Position numbers and translations under genes: made by a program. A model generated the notes under the pieces. The model made no database searches. It was not told the origin of the DNA and saw nothing but the letters and a program-made list of their open reading frames with translations. From Metellina segmentata (Eukaryota; Arthropoda; Arachnida; Araneae; Tetragnathidae): DNA of 64,000 nucleotides. The DNA lies in contig OX375878.1 of NCBI GenBank assembly GCA_947359465.1, forward strand, positions 79,339,627 to 79,403,626. The letters run 5' to 3'. Shown here in pieces: positions 12,301 to 26,438 of this stretch. The number at the start of each line of letters is the position of its first letter. Positions within the stretch are counted from its first letter, which is position 1.

Positions 12301-15300
12301 TCATCACTCAAATACAGCCTCAGGAGAACCTCCAGGAGGGTGACAGTGCCCACTTTGAGTGCAAATTGCAACCTACCAATGATCCCAAACTCAGAGTTGA
12401 GTGGTACCACAATGGAAAACCTCTCAAATCAGGTAACTTTTGCATGCTGTCATTTATTAGCAATTTGAGAAATAGCTGCTCTCGTCGGGGTCAGGTTTAA
12501 CCAGCTAGTCCACAAAAAAAAAACCCGATCTAGTAAGATAAATAAAGTTTTTGTGAAATATTGATCGCAGCCTGGAGACCAGATATGGCCTGCCGGGCAG
12601 GTTTGCCAGGCCCCCAGTCAGATACTGCCCTCCGAATACTTGTATTTGATCCGTAGACCAGATACAGTCCTCCAAATGTTCTATCAGGCCTACAGAACAG
12701 ATACGGCCCCCTGAAAAGATTAATCCATCCATAGGCCTTATACGCTCTTTCTTATTCTTCATGTAAAGGCAGCACTCCCCTTACCACACGAATAACGGAC
12801 ATTGCGGATTAGCCACTGAAGGTTAAAGAGGTAATGGAAAAGAGAGAAGTGGTTAGTCTAGTGTCCTTGCGGTGGGATATTCGGTTTCTTTGCGATACTC
12901 GTCGCATCATGCGCAATCTACGCCGAGAGAACCAACTGTAGGTCGTCCACCCGAAAGTTTTTCGCAGCCTGCATTGGTTAAGCGGTTCAATGGGTGAGAC
13001 CAGATATGAAGGTTTTAGGCATAGCTCTCTTGTGGGGCTAGCATCCGAGAGTCTCTGAAATCTCAGTTGAACTGTAAGTGGCCCCAGATAGTCCAGTTTG
13101 GTTGGGCAACCAGCCTTCATTCTTGGAATCCAATGGCAGGGTATTAGAAAGCCCCAATTTCGCCATGCGTTAACATACTGATAAATCTACCGTTACTTGG
13201 ACAGTGGTACAGTGGCCCTCAGATCATAGAGCTCCTTCCCCGTCCTTTAGTCTGGATCATGGATCTGTAAAACCAGAGGGCAAGAAGTGCCGAGACATTT
13301 TCGCCGGAAGGTCCCAAGCTCCGGTTTCCATCTTTTCCCTCGTCCTGCCTTCCATCTAGAGATCCCACTCCACTCCTCCGTTTTAATCTTTCTTCCTTCC
13401 TTTTAACCTCCCCGTCATATCTGCTTTGTTGACGTGAGTTTCTTTGTAGTACCGTCAATTCCTATAATTTTCCGTCGATTCCGATTGACATTACATCAGA
13501 TCAACGGTAAAAGCCCTGCTGAGTGATAACTAATGCCCAGATGGGCGGGATGCTCTTTACTTCCTTCGTAACAGTCATCTAAATCATCCGTCAAATCACA
13601 TGCTCCTTCTTCTTCGTGTCGTGGGCGCACTCTCCTCCGTACCATCCGAATAACGGACATAGAGGATTATCCACTGAAGACAAAGGAGGTCCTTGGAAAG
13701 AGAAAAGAGGAATCGGCTGTCCCGACGGTAAATGGGAGATTCAGTTTCTCTACGACACTCGTCCACACTCTGCGCAAGCCACGCCGAGAGAACCATCCAT
13801 CTGATCCAATATTTGATTCATATTCTTTTTGTAGTAATAAAATACAAAATCAAGATACTTTATGTTACAAATACCTAACTAATCTATAACTGAAACTGTA
13901 AATCACTCTGATACTTAGATACGTGTACCTGAATAAAACTTAATTTTGATCCTTTAAGGTCATCGTTTCAAGACAACACATGATTTTGGATTTGTGGCTT
14001 TGGATGTCTTGTACGTATATGCTGAAGATTCTGGAGAATACACAGCTCACGCAGTAAATGATTATGGTGAAGATACAACACGAACCACTCTTAAAGTTAA
14101 AGGTATGCTTTGTAATAAATATCGTGTGTGTTCTTAGTTAGATTATTGTCATAAATATATCTTTATTAATTTATTTATAATATTTGATGATTTTCAGCTA
14201 CAAGGCTTCTGGAATATAGGACACAATTACCTAAATCTATGGAAACTGGTGTTCAGAAAATTGCTGAAATGGAAGCATCATGGCAAAGGTAAGGAAAAAT
14301 ACTTCTTCAAGAGAAAAACTAAACCTCTTTAAATTCATATTTATATAGTATTTACTTTGTTATAAAATTTTAATTACTTCAATTTTTATTTACATTAACA
14401 ACTGTAAGAAAAATGTATTAGTGCAACTTATTTAGGTCACGTATTTATGATACAATTTCTCTATTAGATTTATTATTATTTATTATATTTAATTTCCTTT
14501 TAAATGTATGTATACTCTAGATGATGTAATTTCAGCTTCTGTCAATATTTCATGCATATATGTATCATTGAATTTATAAATTTAAATTCTAAAATTTTGA
14601 AAAGTGTTTTTTATTTAATTATTGTACAAAAAAAATGAATTACTCGTGACTCAAAGATGCATATATTGTTTGCAATTCATTTCTTAGGGTTATTACTGAA
14701 GATGAGGTTCCTCCAGAACGTTGCCGTCCCATGTTTGTTATGAAACCAGAACCTCAAATTGTTACTGAGGGTGAATGGGCTAAGTTCTGTTGTAGAGTTA
14801 TTGGAAATCCAAAACCTCGACTCATGTGGATTCTGAATGGCAATACCATTGGACCTGTAAGATGCATTCTTATTTACCGAATCATATTCTTATTTTCACA
14901 TTTTTAATGTTATATATTTTTGAATATTTTATTTTTTAAAGAACATTTGGTAAAGGAATTTTAATATGAAAACACTTTGATCAGAAACATCAATAATTTT
15001 CATAGTAAAAAACAATTATTGAACTTATTTTCATTGTTGAAAGTTTTTTTGCAAATTAATTAATTTAATGTAATACGTTAAAATGTTGAATGAAAATCAT
15101 ATTAACACAATCTAATTAACTCCTTTTCAAAAAATTCACTGATTAAAACTGTTTTGTATAAATTCATATACTTATACCAGTCATATATATTCAAGTTATA
15201 CTCATATTCTTATAAGCAATTTGTAATGCAATTTATTGAAAAATATTTCATTTATGGTTAATTTATTAATGAACATTTTGTACGAATTGTTTGAAACAAA

Positions 15301-18300
15301 TTAAGGCATTTTTAATTTAGTAAGATTTTGTCTTTCAAATGATTTTTAGAAAGCTGCATACAATGTCATAAATTACTAATGTTTTTAGTTGAAAGCGTCA
15401 CCGTTATTTTTAATGTAAATATTTTTAAAGTTAATCATCTGAAAATTCTGTTCATTTTTTAATAAAACTGTTCTTTCTTAGGGATCACGTTATAAGATGA
15501 CTTATGATGGTATCTACCACTTAGACATTCCCAAAAGTAGGCAGTATGATCAGGGTAAAGTAGAAGTGTTTGCTCGTAATGGTATGGGTGAAGCCTACTG
15601 TTATACCACCTTGGAAGTGAGGCCCAGGCATGATGATTACAGGCTAGTTCTTAAAAATTCACCCAGACGTAAGTTTATAATATTATGTATTATTTTTTTA
15701 GGAATCAGAAAATCATAGTGAGATGATGTTTAGTATGGTGTTGCTATCAAAACTTTTTATTATGTCTGAAATTAGTTACAAAATGTGAATCAAATGAGAT
15801 TTTGATTGAATATTTAATTAGTGGACTTAAAGGTTGCCAGGAAGTCAAATAAATGTTCATTAAAAAGAAAAATTTGAAAAAAAAGAAGATATTTCTATTT
15901 TACTCTCACTGAGATTTTCTTGAAAATTTTATTGCACTTATAACATGCAATTTTTAACTGCTATATGTATCAAAGCAAAGTGTCATGATTTTAAGATATG
16001 TTGTCATTTTATTATACATGATTGCAATGATCAATTAAAAAAAATTGTATTGATCTTTTTAGTTAATGTGTAATACAAAAGGATTATAAGAGTTATTCTA
16101 TAAAGGATATGTAGCGCAGTTAATGCAGGATACATAACTCTTACACCATTCACTGAAACACTTACAAAATACAACGTTCACGCACCTTAATTATATAAAT
16201 CTAAATGATTTACAAACATTTTATTTACATTATACCACAACAATACCTTTGCTTTTTTACATATTTCATTTTGTGAAATTTTATGCTCTAAGTAGAAAAT
16301 GTACTCAGACCTGTAGCAAACTTTCGCGTCTAGCATGAATTTATAATGTAACTAATTTATCAAATGCTGAACTAATTTTTATTAAGTTTCTTCATAATAA
16401 CTATGGACAGCTTTAAACTAATGACAGGACTAACTGAATAGCGACTATATTTATAATCTTTATACGCGGACAAGAGAACTATACTTGCACCAATAGTTTT
16501 CTGTCTCCTACTTCTCTTCATTTGTTTGCCGTCACTAAGAAGATTAGCACAATTCATTGCTTCAACTCTTCAGAAAGATGACTGGCAAAATGGACAGCTC
16601 ATGTATATATAGGTATGGTAAATATGTATATCCGCACTCAAACGACAGCAAACAAAAACACATTGTTTATGTCTTTCTTGAATGATCATTGAATTCATAA
16701 CCAATTCAATCAACTTCTAAAGAAATATTTAATTATATTGTCAATAAAAGTTAATGAAATTATTAATAGAGCCAAAAAAAAAAAAAAAAAAGGCCGAAGT
16801 GTGTTAAACCAAATACAAAGGAATGTAAAGAAATGCTAATTTTGAGCAATTCTGAAATTAAATTTATGCACAAAAACTGCTTTTCAATGTAAGACATTAC
16901 AAATCAATTCTTAAAAAGTGCACAGCTAAATATTTTTACAAAAATTTGTTATCGAGTCAAAAATTTAACTTTAATTGGCAATTTTATGTAATCCGAAGAT
17001 TTTGAATGTTTTTTTTGAAAAGATTTCAAGCAATATTTCTTACAGTTATTCACCTTCTTGTTCTTATATACATTAATGTAAAGCAAAAGTTTGAAAGAAA
17101 TCTGTTAACAATGAAATATCTGCATTCATTACAAAATATTAACGCCGCGCAAATTTTATTTAGAAGCAGTGCAATTCAAAATTTACATTTATCTAATTCA
17201 CTCATACAGCTGCATAAACTAATGTGTCATTGTTTGCTTTTGCATGGCTTTGCATGATTAAGCTTCAACTAATTTGACAATAATGCTCCATTTGCTTGTT
17301 TGAATATTTTTAAAAGCTATTTTCTCTCCTTAAAGTGGCTTTCTTTCATCTCTTAGATTCAGTGCACCTGTTTGTTATTTTATGTATAAAAATTATAAAA
17401 TACCCCATAGATTAGTCAAATAAATGTTTGTTACATGTAAACCATGGCATGGGAATAAATACATTGTTACATCTTATCATCTATGTATCCTTCAAGATAA
17501 TTTTAAAGTATAGCTTAGTTATGTAATTCATAACTTTGATTACATTTTAGATGCATGTTTTGATAGTTAAGCTATTGCGCATATCATTCAAATCAACATC
17601 GTTCACAAAATGTTGGAAAATTAACGCAATCCTTCCAATTGAAGTTCACCGGATTTTTATAAAGATCGTCAATGCAATACTTCCCTGCATCATTTTCTAC
17701 TCCCTGTAAATTCATGCCGTGCAGTTCTTTTTACATAATTTTAAGCCTAAAAGTTGGATTTTTATAAAATCGTTGTTTGATTTCATTAGTTGAGAGCATG
17801 AAATATTCTTCCTCTGCTTTCGTTATCCATTTTTCTTTACTATGCTGGCATTCCCTCCTATATACGGCCTGGTTACATGCCTCTTCTGATCAAAAGTTGA
17901 CTTTTATTTTAAAATGATCTTATTTCAACTGCAGCATGGTACGATGCAGAAATTAAATCTTATCAGAAGGTGAGAACAGCTACTGAATTGGACAAGGTAT
18001 TTGAAGAGAAACTCACACCAGGAGGAACTCAAATCGATGTATGGAATACAGCAGAAGACGTTGAAGGTAAAAATCTTCCTTTTCGAATGAAATTTTATCT
18101 CTAAGCCTCTGAAATTCGTGAGATTTAGTGTAATCTTCTTTTATCACACATGATACTTAATAATTAAATAACCCAATACATTAGCTGAAAAAATTCGTTG
18201 ACTCTTTCAACCTTAAGAAAGATTCTATATCTCATTTCATTAGAATAGAATCCTTAGGAAATATTCTATATCATTTTATTAGAATAGAATCCTTAGGGAA

Positions 18301-21300
18301 TATTTTATATCTCATTTCAATAGAATAGAATCCTTAGGAAAGATTCTATATCTCATTTCATTAGAATAGAATAATCAGGAAAGATTCTATTGCTTCTTTT
18401 ATTTGAATAGTATCATTTGGAAAGATTATGTGTGTTGCTAGGTATACTTTCCTTAGAATAGAAACCCTTGAAAAAATTCCGCTGCTTGTTTTCGTAGAAT
18501 ACAATCATTTAGAAAGATTATATTGGTCTAGAAGGTCAAAATTTGTTAGAAGTCCATATAGGGAAGACTGGAATTATGCATTCCAACCCCTTAGAGGGTT
18601 AATAGGAAATACATATGTATTTTGCCAATAACACTTTTTCATTGAATAATCATTCTGGTATTTAATTTGTAATTAATGCTGTTTTTAGGTGATCATGTAA
18701 AATTGATTAAACGTCTCGATGAAGAAGATACAAAGAAACTTATACCTGAAGTGAAGCGATACAAAACTGAATCTACATATGTAAGTACCCATTTATCAAT
18801 CGAATTCATGTGCTTATAAAGTATGTATACTTTTATGCAGTGTTGATCTCTTCTTGAGAATCAACAACTATTTAAATAGTAGTAATTCAAGGTTAAAATA
18901 TCAGAACATTCCAAAGGGCTTAATTATTTAATGACAAATTCAAAATATCTTCCTCCTTGATTTCTTAAGGTTACCGCTAATTCAATAAAATAAATTATTT
19001 TTTCAAAAAGTAGCAGATAGTGAGATGTTTCCAGTAATCCATTAGGTTATAAAATTGTTGTCTATCTTTATTTTTGCATGGTTTATTAATCTTTTCAATG
19101 TTTTAGGTCATTTAATCCAAGTACGTGGGTCTAGTTGAATATTTAAAAGTAGAAACCCATTCTGTTAGAATGCGCTGAAATTAATTTTTTCATAGCAAAC
19201 AACTCTTTATCGGGAATGTTAAAATATTTTAAGCACTAAAAATCTTTAAAAGTGCAGCAGTTAATTGATTAATGTACACAAAGTATTAATTTATTTGCAT
19301 CCTATATGTGAAGATAAGAAATTTTAAAACTTTTTTAAACATTTACTCTCTTTTTCTTAGGTGTCACTATTTATTAACTATTAAAAATTGATTTTTGAAT
19401 GTGTACTTAGATTATATTTTGTCTACTTTTCCTTCGTATATTTAAAAAAAAATATTTTGTTATAGATTGATAAAGCTACTGGTGAAAAACGTACCGAAGA
19501 ACAGTCGCAAGTACTTTATATGGCAAAAACCTATGAAGCTCAAGCAGATATGTAAGTCATGATAACGGATTTAATGATATATTAAAACATGCATGTTTTT
19601 ATTTCATACAAAATTATTTTTACAATATTAATTTTTCAAAATTCCGCCTAAGTCAAATACATAATATAGTTTGGGTGTAGTTGTATTGTATGACTAGATA
19701 CTGTTGCTAGTTTTTCAGACAGTGTATCTAGTGTTAGTGATATTCCTGATGTAAATCATTAACATTCTATTTACACTAAGGTCCTCCTGCCAACGTTTTT
19801 TTACTATAAACACCAAAAATAGGAAAACCTTTACTTTTGTTCTGAATTTTGGAACTTGTACTTCAATATTCCTGATCTGTATATATTTGATTTCCAAAGT
19901 TGAGAAGAGACATTTTATTTGCACTTTCTTGAGAAATTTAAACTATCTAAATATGAAAATAAAACTTCTGTTCTTGAACTGTAATAAAATGTAAGTGTTT
20001 TTTTACAATTGTCAAAAAAAAAAAAAATAGAATCTATAGTATAGAGAAGGTAAGAATAAAATATGAAACCTTTTTCTTGAAAAAAACTAACTTTTCATTT
20101 GATCATCTAATTTTTTTGTTGTTGTTGATATTTCATTTAAGGATAGATTTATATATCTAAGTACTTTACTTTATTCCAAATATTTATATATTACTTTATT
20201 CAAAAATACTATTTTTAGCGTTCGTAACGCGGGTAGCAGTTTTAGTCTCCATAAATATTTAAAAATGTATAATTAAAACCTCTATATAGTTTTGTATTCG
20301 CATCTGTCAACAATTTTAGGAGTATATAAATATACAATGTACAATGCACAAATGGGGAAAAAATAGCAGATTTTATATTTATACCTGCAAATTTAAGAAA
20401 TTAAATTGTATCATGTAATTGTCATAATTGTATGTGATTTGCTGTGTTATAATGTCTAACGACTTTTTTTTTCTACAAATAAGGATGTTTTTTTAAGTAG
20501 CCTTTTTGTTTACTTTTAGTGACAGCCAAAAGATTAGTGTTTCTGCATTGCCTTCCTCTCCTCAAGAAAGCTCTGTGTATGGCAAAGAGGTCCACATTTC
20601 AAAGCAAAAACAAACTCAAAAAGAGCAAAAAGGTGATTTAGAAATAACTCGCCGCCAGACCGTCACTGAAACAAGAGAGCAAGAACATAAGGCTGTCACA
20701 AAGGAAAGGAAGGTTATGGGAGTAGTTGTAAGTATTATTCTTATTTTTACCTTTAAAGATTAAGATTTACAGGATTGAATAAAGTATGTATATCAGAGAA
20801 CAATAACGCCAGGAGCCCCATAGCACATTATTAAGGATATATTTTTTCATTAAAATACATAAAATAGAGTTAATTAAAGGTTAATATTGTTTTATTAAGT
20901 TTGTCTAAATGCAGATCATAATTATTATTAGTCCAAAATCCTGAATTGTCCAAAATCCGTACGTTTTGCTAACCTGCGTTTTTTGTTTTTCTCACTTTTT
21001 TACATCTTTCTGATAATTTTTAAAGAACTAAGAGTTAAACCTGAACCTAATTGATGAAAGAACGCAAAAAACGGACATATTCAGAGTAAATCCCACACAG
21101 AAAAATTAGAAGATTTGCAAGTAAAGTTTGTATCATTGTATTAAAAAGGTTTTTTCTTTAAAAAATTTATTCCTGTTTATATATCTGCTATTTTACTATT
21201 GCAAACGCAAAATTCTCATGGGATTGGATCAAAGTTTTTTCGAAAAAAAAATGGCAAATAATACAATATCCGGAAAAGTCCAAAATGCGGAATGACCGTG

Positions 21301-24300
21301 GACCGGAGGATTCTGGATTTGGGACTTTGTTCTGTATAATGAATGACCAAATTTGTGTAAAGAATTGAAATTTCTATGCAGTTTAAGTAGTGCGTAGCTT
21401 CTAATAATTTATGTATCGCTTGTATGTTTTTTAAATTTTCATTTCTATAAAACTAGAATTAACTATCGTATATTATCGTGCCCTTTATAAAGCATCAGTT
21501 AATATTTTTAATTATTTTCCCCATAGCCTGAGACCAAGCCTCCAATGTTCACTAAGAAGATCGAACCTTGTCGAGCCTTTGAAGGAGAAAGTGGAAAATT
21601 CAATTGCACATTTACAGGCTCTCCAGAACCACATATAACTTGGTTCAGGGAAAACTTCCCCATTAAGGACTCACAAGATTTTCAGGTGATAATGAATGTG
21701 TAATGAAAATGAATTTTAGTGAATTGCCTAAATATGCATTAATTTTAAACATTTGAATATCAGCTGAGCATAAGCTAAAAATATTTAAAATGTGCAATCG
21801 TGATAATAAGAAATAAATTTAGCCTATTGTAATAATATAGTTTGATTAGACGTGAAATACACTAAGTCAAAAAACACATTTCAGAGAAAACGAAGAAATA
21901 AAAATCCACTCCCTAAGCTTTCTCATCAAGTGTGTTTCTCAAGAAGGAGTCTAACCTTCATGTAAAGAAAAAATGATTTAGTGCGCTCATTACAGATCAT
22001 TACATTGTGGTCAAGAAAAACTAAAAATCTGAAATTTGAAAATATTAACTTAATGTGTGTGACTTGTAAGCTAACAGTATAATTGTATCGATTTTTGCCC
22101 AAATAATTAGAAAGTACAATAAATTCCCTTGACGACCAACCGGTATAGTGGTTAAGGTGTTAGCCTCTAGATGGGAAGGTCCCCGGTTCGAATCCGGGTT
22201 CGGGCATGGATGTTTGTAAGCGTATACCAGCTCAGGTATTGCTTCGTCATCTGAAAATGGTTCAAAATTACGAAGTAATTGTTAGGGGCAATGATGGCCC
22301 TCCCACTGGGTGCTCGTTCACAAGTGGCCATCACTTCCGGCCTTGTAGTGGCCAATGACTTCGGTCAAATGTGCCCGCCATTAGAAAAAAAAATAAATAA
22401 ATTTCCTTAAATTTGTCTATTAGAATAAAATTGCATTCAGTTTTTTATGAAAGTTTATTAAATTGCTATAAAATTTATAATATTTAAAAATTAAAATAGG
22501 AGTATTTTTTTAATGAACTCACTTGTTTCAAGTGATTATCCAAAATGATAGCTATGAGATTTAATGACCACGTTTCTTACTTGTTATTCGAATACATTTC
22601 GTTTTACATCAGTTGTACTGAACTGAGATAAGTATGACATTATTATTGCTTTTTTAGATTACCACAACTGACACATCTTCTACTTTGATCATACGAGAAG
22701 TGTATTTGGAGGATAGTGGTGTGTTTAGTGTAAAAGCTGAAAACAGGGGTGGTTCAGCTAAGAGTTCTGCAAACTTAGTTGTTGAAGGTATAACACATTT
22801 TTCAAATTGCCGTAATATTTGTATCAATCGTTTTTTATAATGTCACGAAATAAAATTTTAGTTCATAATTTTTACCATATGTATTCCCCATAATGCATCG
22901 AATGTAATAGAAAATTTTTGTTTCGGTTATAAAAAACCATTAAAATATTTTTGCTGAAATTATTAACTTGTAACCTTATACATTGCTGTTGCTGAAAACA
23001 GTGTTTTTGTTTGTCTGTAATATGTCATGATTTAAATGAACAATTCTACTTTAAGAACTTTGTATTTTTTTCAAATGCTTTTTGAATTCCTTTCTTATGA
23101 ACTGATAAACAATAATTCTGTAAATCTATCTTTCAGTTTTATTGCATGATAAAACACAATACAGGTTGCAATTACAAAAATTAGTATTTTTAAAAACCTT
23201 TTCTAATATCTTAAAAGCCTTAAAAAATAAGCATTTTTTCTCAACCTTTGTTTTGTTTAATAGGTTTTAGGAAATGCATTTCCTATTGAGTTCTTAATTA
23301 GCAAGTAATTAACTAAGTAATGTCTTAATTTGTAATTACTTAATTTCCAGAACGTAAAGAGCAAGTTCGAGGGGCCATTCCACCTAGTTTTGTAAAAACC
23401 ATTCAAGATACATCTGCTAAAGTTGGGCAACTTGTGCGTTTGGATGCTGTAATTGCAGGATCTAAACCTCTGGATGTCTACTGGCTTAAGGTGAAGATAT
23501 GATTCATTTCTATTTGTTTGTAATATGCTTCTTATTTTGATTTTTTTATGTAACATTTTATCCTATTTTCAAATGGAGTAAAATTTTGGATTCACATAGA
23601 TACCGTAAGTATTGCATTAGCATAAATTGCACTGCCATTACAGTGCTTCCTGACAGTCAATAATAAATTCGAATTTTAAATTATTCCCATCTTAAATTAT
23701 CGAATTTCAAAAGGAATTTGACAGTACATTTTTCACATTGATAATGAACATTAAAAATATCACTTTACATTAGGAGTAATTTTACGTAACTAAACTGTCT
23801 TAAATCATCCAAATTAAGTACAAATATGAAAAGATATTTATTTCAGATATTATACTATCAGTCAACTATTTAGTATATGCCAGATCAAAATCAATAAATA
23901 CTAATAATTTCTTAATTTTTGAATATTGCTATTATTGTATTTTCTGTATATATATGTGAGTTTCGTTTTATTTAGATTACGTAGTTCAGATCAAAGTTTA
24001 GTTTCAGTTACCTTAATTTCCGCAAAACTTTCTTTAAGCTAGTTTTACTTTTTAAAGGAACAGTAATGTTATTTTTAACCTTCAATACCTGGGGGTCACT
24101 GTGGTTCAATGGGTTCGTCAGGTGTGAGTTGTAGATGACACAGATTTGATTCTCGCTTTTGTATCAGTTAAACTTTCCGTGTTGTGTATGTCGATTATTT
24201 GACATTGTCTGTCTTGTGTTTGGCTCCTCATAGCAAAAAAAAAAAAAAAAAACGGCACTTGTACCAGTAAAAAAAAACCCCAAGAAACGAACGCTATACC

Positions 24301-26367
24301 AGCTTCTTCATCCCTAGTTAGGTTACCAAACCTAGTGAAAGAATCATAGAAAACGTTTGCTTTGTCAATGAGGTTAAAACAGGCCACGACAATACCCGGG
24401 CGCCAGGTCGTCATGGTGCCTAAAATAATTGGTCTGGCGCCTAGATTTTCTGTTTCTGTAAAAAGCGTTTGTGAAAAAAATTTGATTGTTTGGGGCCATA
24501 AAAAATAAAAAAAAAGGAGGAAAATGTTTAATGTAGAAAATAAAAATGTTACTTTTTATTGCCTCAGTTGCACTATAAATATCATATTATTTACTGCGCG
24601 CTTGTGTGTAATGAGTTCTGCGATATAATCAGCATTAGAAAAATATTGGTATTTGTGTAAAACAAGGGTCCTGGCTATTAAAAAATTGGGTTAAAACTAA
24701 TCACCCACGGAGAAAAATCTAGAAATAATTTGTCATCCCCACTGCAATCTCTGTTTTATTTTATTTAAGTCAACAGCATCTTGTGAACTTTAATCATTGT
24801 GTTAGTGACGGATTATTTTTTTCTTTCAGAACGGAAAGAAATTGGTGCAAGACATTACTCACAAAACTCTGGAGGAAGAAGATAAGTACACTCTTATTGT
24901 CTTAGAAGCCACTGCTGAAGATGTTGGATCATATGAATGCGTTGCTATCAACAAAGTGGGTGAAGCTCGCTGCCAAGCTAACGTACAAGTCCAAGGTGCG
25001 TACAAATTTAATTCGAAAAAATATTTGCCACCATTTTTTTTACTAACGTAACTAAAAAGACACCTGATTTTTGTTTCATTTTCTTATTTTATTCTACGAT
25101 GTCTTCATTTGTTTGCTTTTAGCTGCTCCATTACCTAAGGCTAAAACAGCAGCTCCTAAGAAGACAGATAAAAAAGAGAAAGCTCCAGATTGCACTGAAC
25201 CGTTGAAAGATGCTACTGTCAAAGAGAGCCAGCCTGCAGTTTTCAAATGCAGATTTTCTGGAACTCCAGGTATTCTATTCATACTTACACTGCATTGCAA
25301 AATATTACCATATATCTATGCATAGTAAATTTTCTTAAAAAACTACGTTTTAAATTTGAACTTTGCATTCCTCGTATAAAGTATCGGATTACATAATTTG
25401 AAGCTTTATATTTTGTATAACTTTTATTCATTTTTCCATTACATTTATTTCTAGCACCCCAAGTTAAGTGGTTTAGAGGTGAAATTTTGGTGAAGCAGTC
25501 TCGATATTTCCGTATGTCTGCAGAGAATGACTCGTACACTCTCCGCATTTCGGAAGCATTCCCTGAAGATGAAGGAGTATACAAATGTGTTGCTACCAAC
25601 TCTGCTGGATCTGCTTCTACTAGTGCCAACCTTAGAGTTGTGGGTGAGTGTCTATATCTTGGATTTATATTAAATACATGCTTAGTAAATAACTAATAGT
25701 TATATATTAATAATTTAAACACATAATTTTACACTTCCTGATTTTAAATTGGATTGTGTATGTGTGAGTTTCTTGTACACATTATTACTACTGTCACGGG
25801 GAAAAAAGTCGAACCACCATATTTAGACTAATTTAACGATGCATAATCTGATTATGTCGTCAAAACGTCCGCTTTCATAAGGATTTCGTTGTTTGTTCAT
25901 AAATTTCATGTGAAATCGTTCCCTTAGGCACTTTTTTTGGGGATTTGAATTTGTAGAGGATGTTATTCCCTATTGAATGGATACCTTTGAATTTGCTCTA
26001 GTATGAATAGTGCTAAAATTTATAGAAGGTGGTTCGTTTTTTTTTGTAACTTTTCTAGACAAATCCTATGCTGTTCTTTATACATAAGTTTTAATTGTAC
26101 TTTTAAAAGGAGAAATAAGGAATTTTCAAAACTTTGATTTTCAGTGCCAGAGGTAACCGAGGTTCCGCCGTCTCTAAGTCCTTTAGCTGATCTTACTGTG
26201 CCAGAAGGATCACCAGCTCGTTTTGTCACTACTGTTACCGGTACACCTACTCCTAAAATCACTTGGTACAGAGAAGGAACTGTTGTCAAGGCTAGTCATG
26301 ACTTTCAAGTAAGTAGCACTTTTTCTTTGTTGGCGAGTATTTATTTATTGTATTTAAATAGTTCTTA

Positions 26368-26438
<71 letters not shown>

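Larger units (their letters stand above)
12433..13958 (+). other. 1.5-kb intron with GC-richer repetitive segment
   Basis: From ~12540 to ~13800 base composition is clearly less AT-rich than the neighbouring introns and holds two repeat structures listed separately (40-bp units and a ~155-bp direct repeat). No intact reading frame with recognisable homology was seen. It looks like a decayed insertion of unknown class. Confidence 0.6.

Noticed and set aside
13596..13796. Minus-strand frame with LQWI, reminiscent of RNase H
   Set aside because: The rest of the motif (PSHVG, GNE-x-AD) is absent, and the same DNA in the direct-repeat partner does not keep the frame.
22135..22206. Functional tRNA gene
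   Set aside because: The T arm and B box are good but no acceptor stem can be formed, and the body and A-rich tail fit a SINE.
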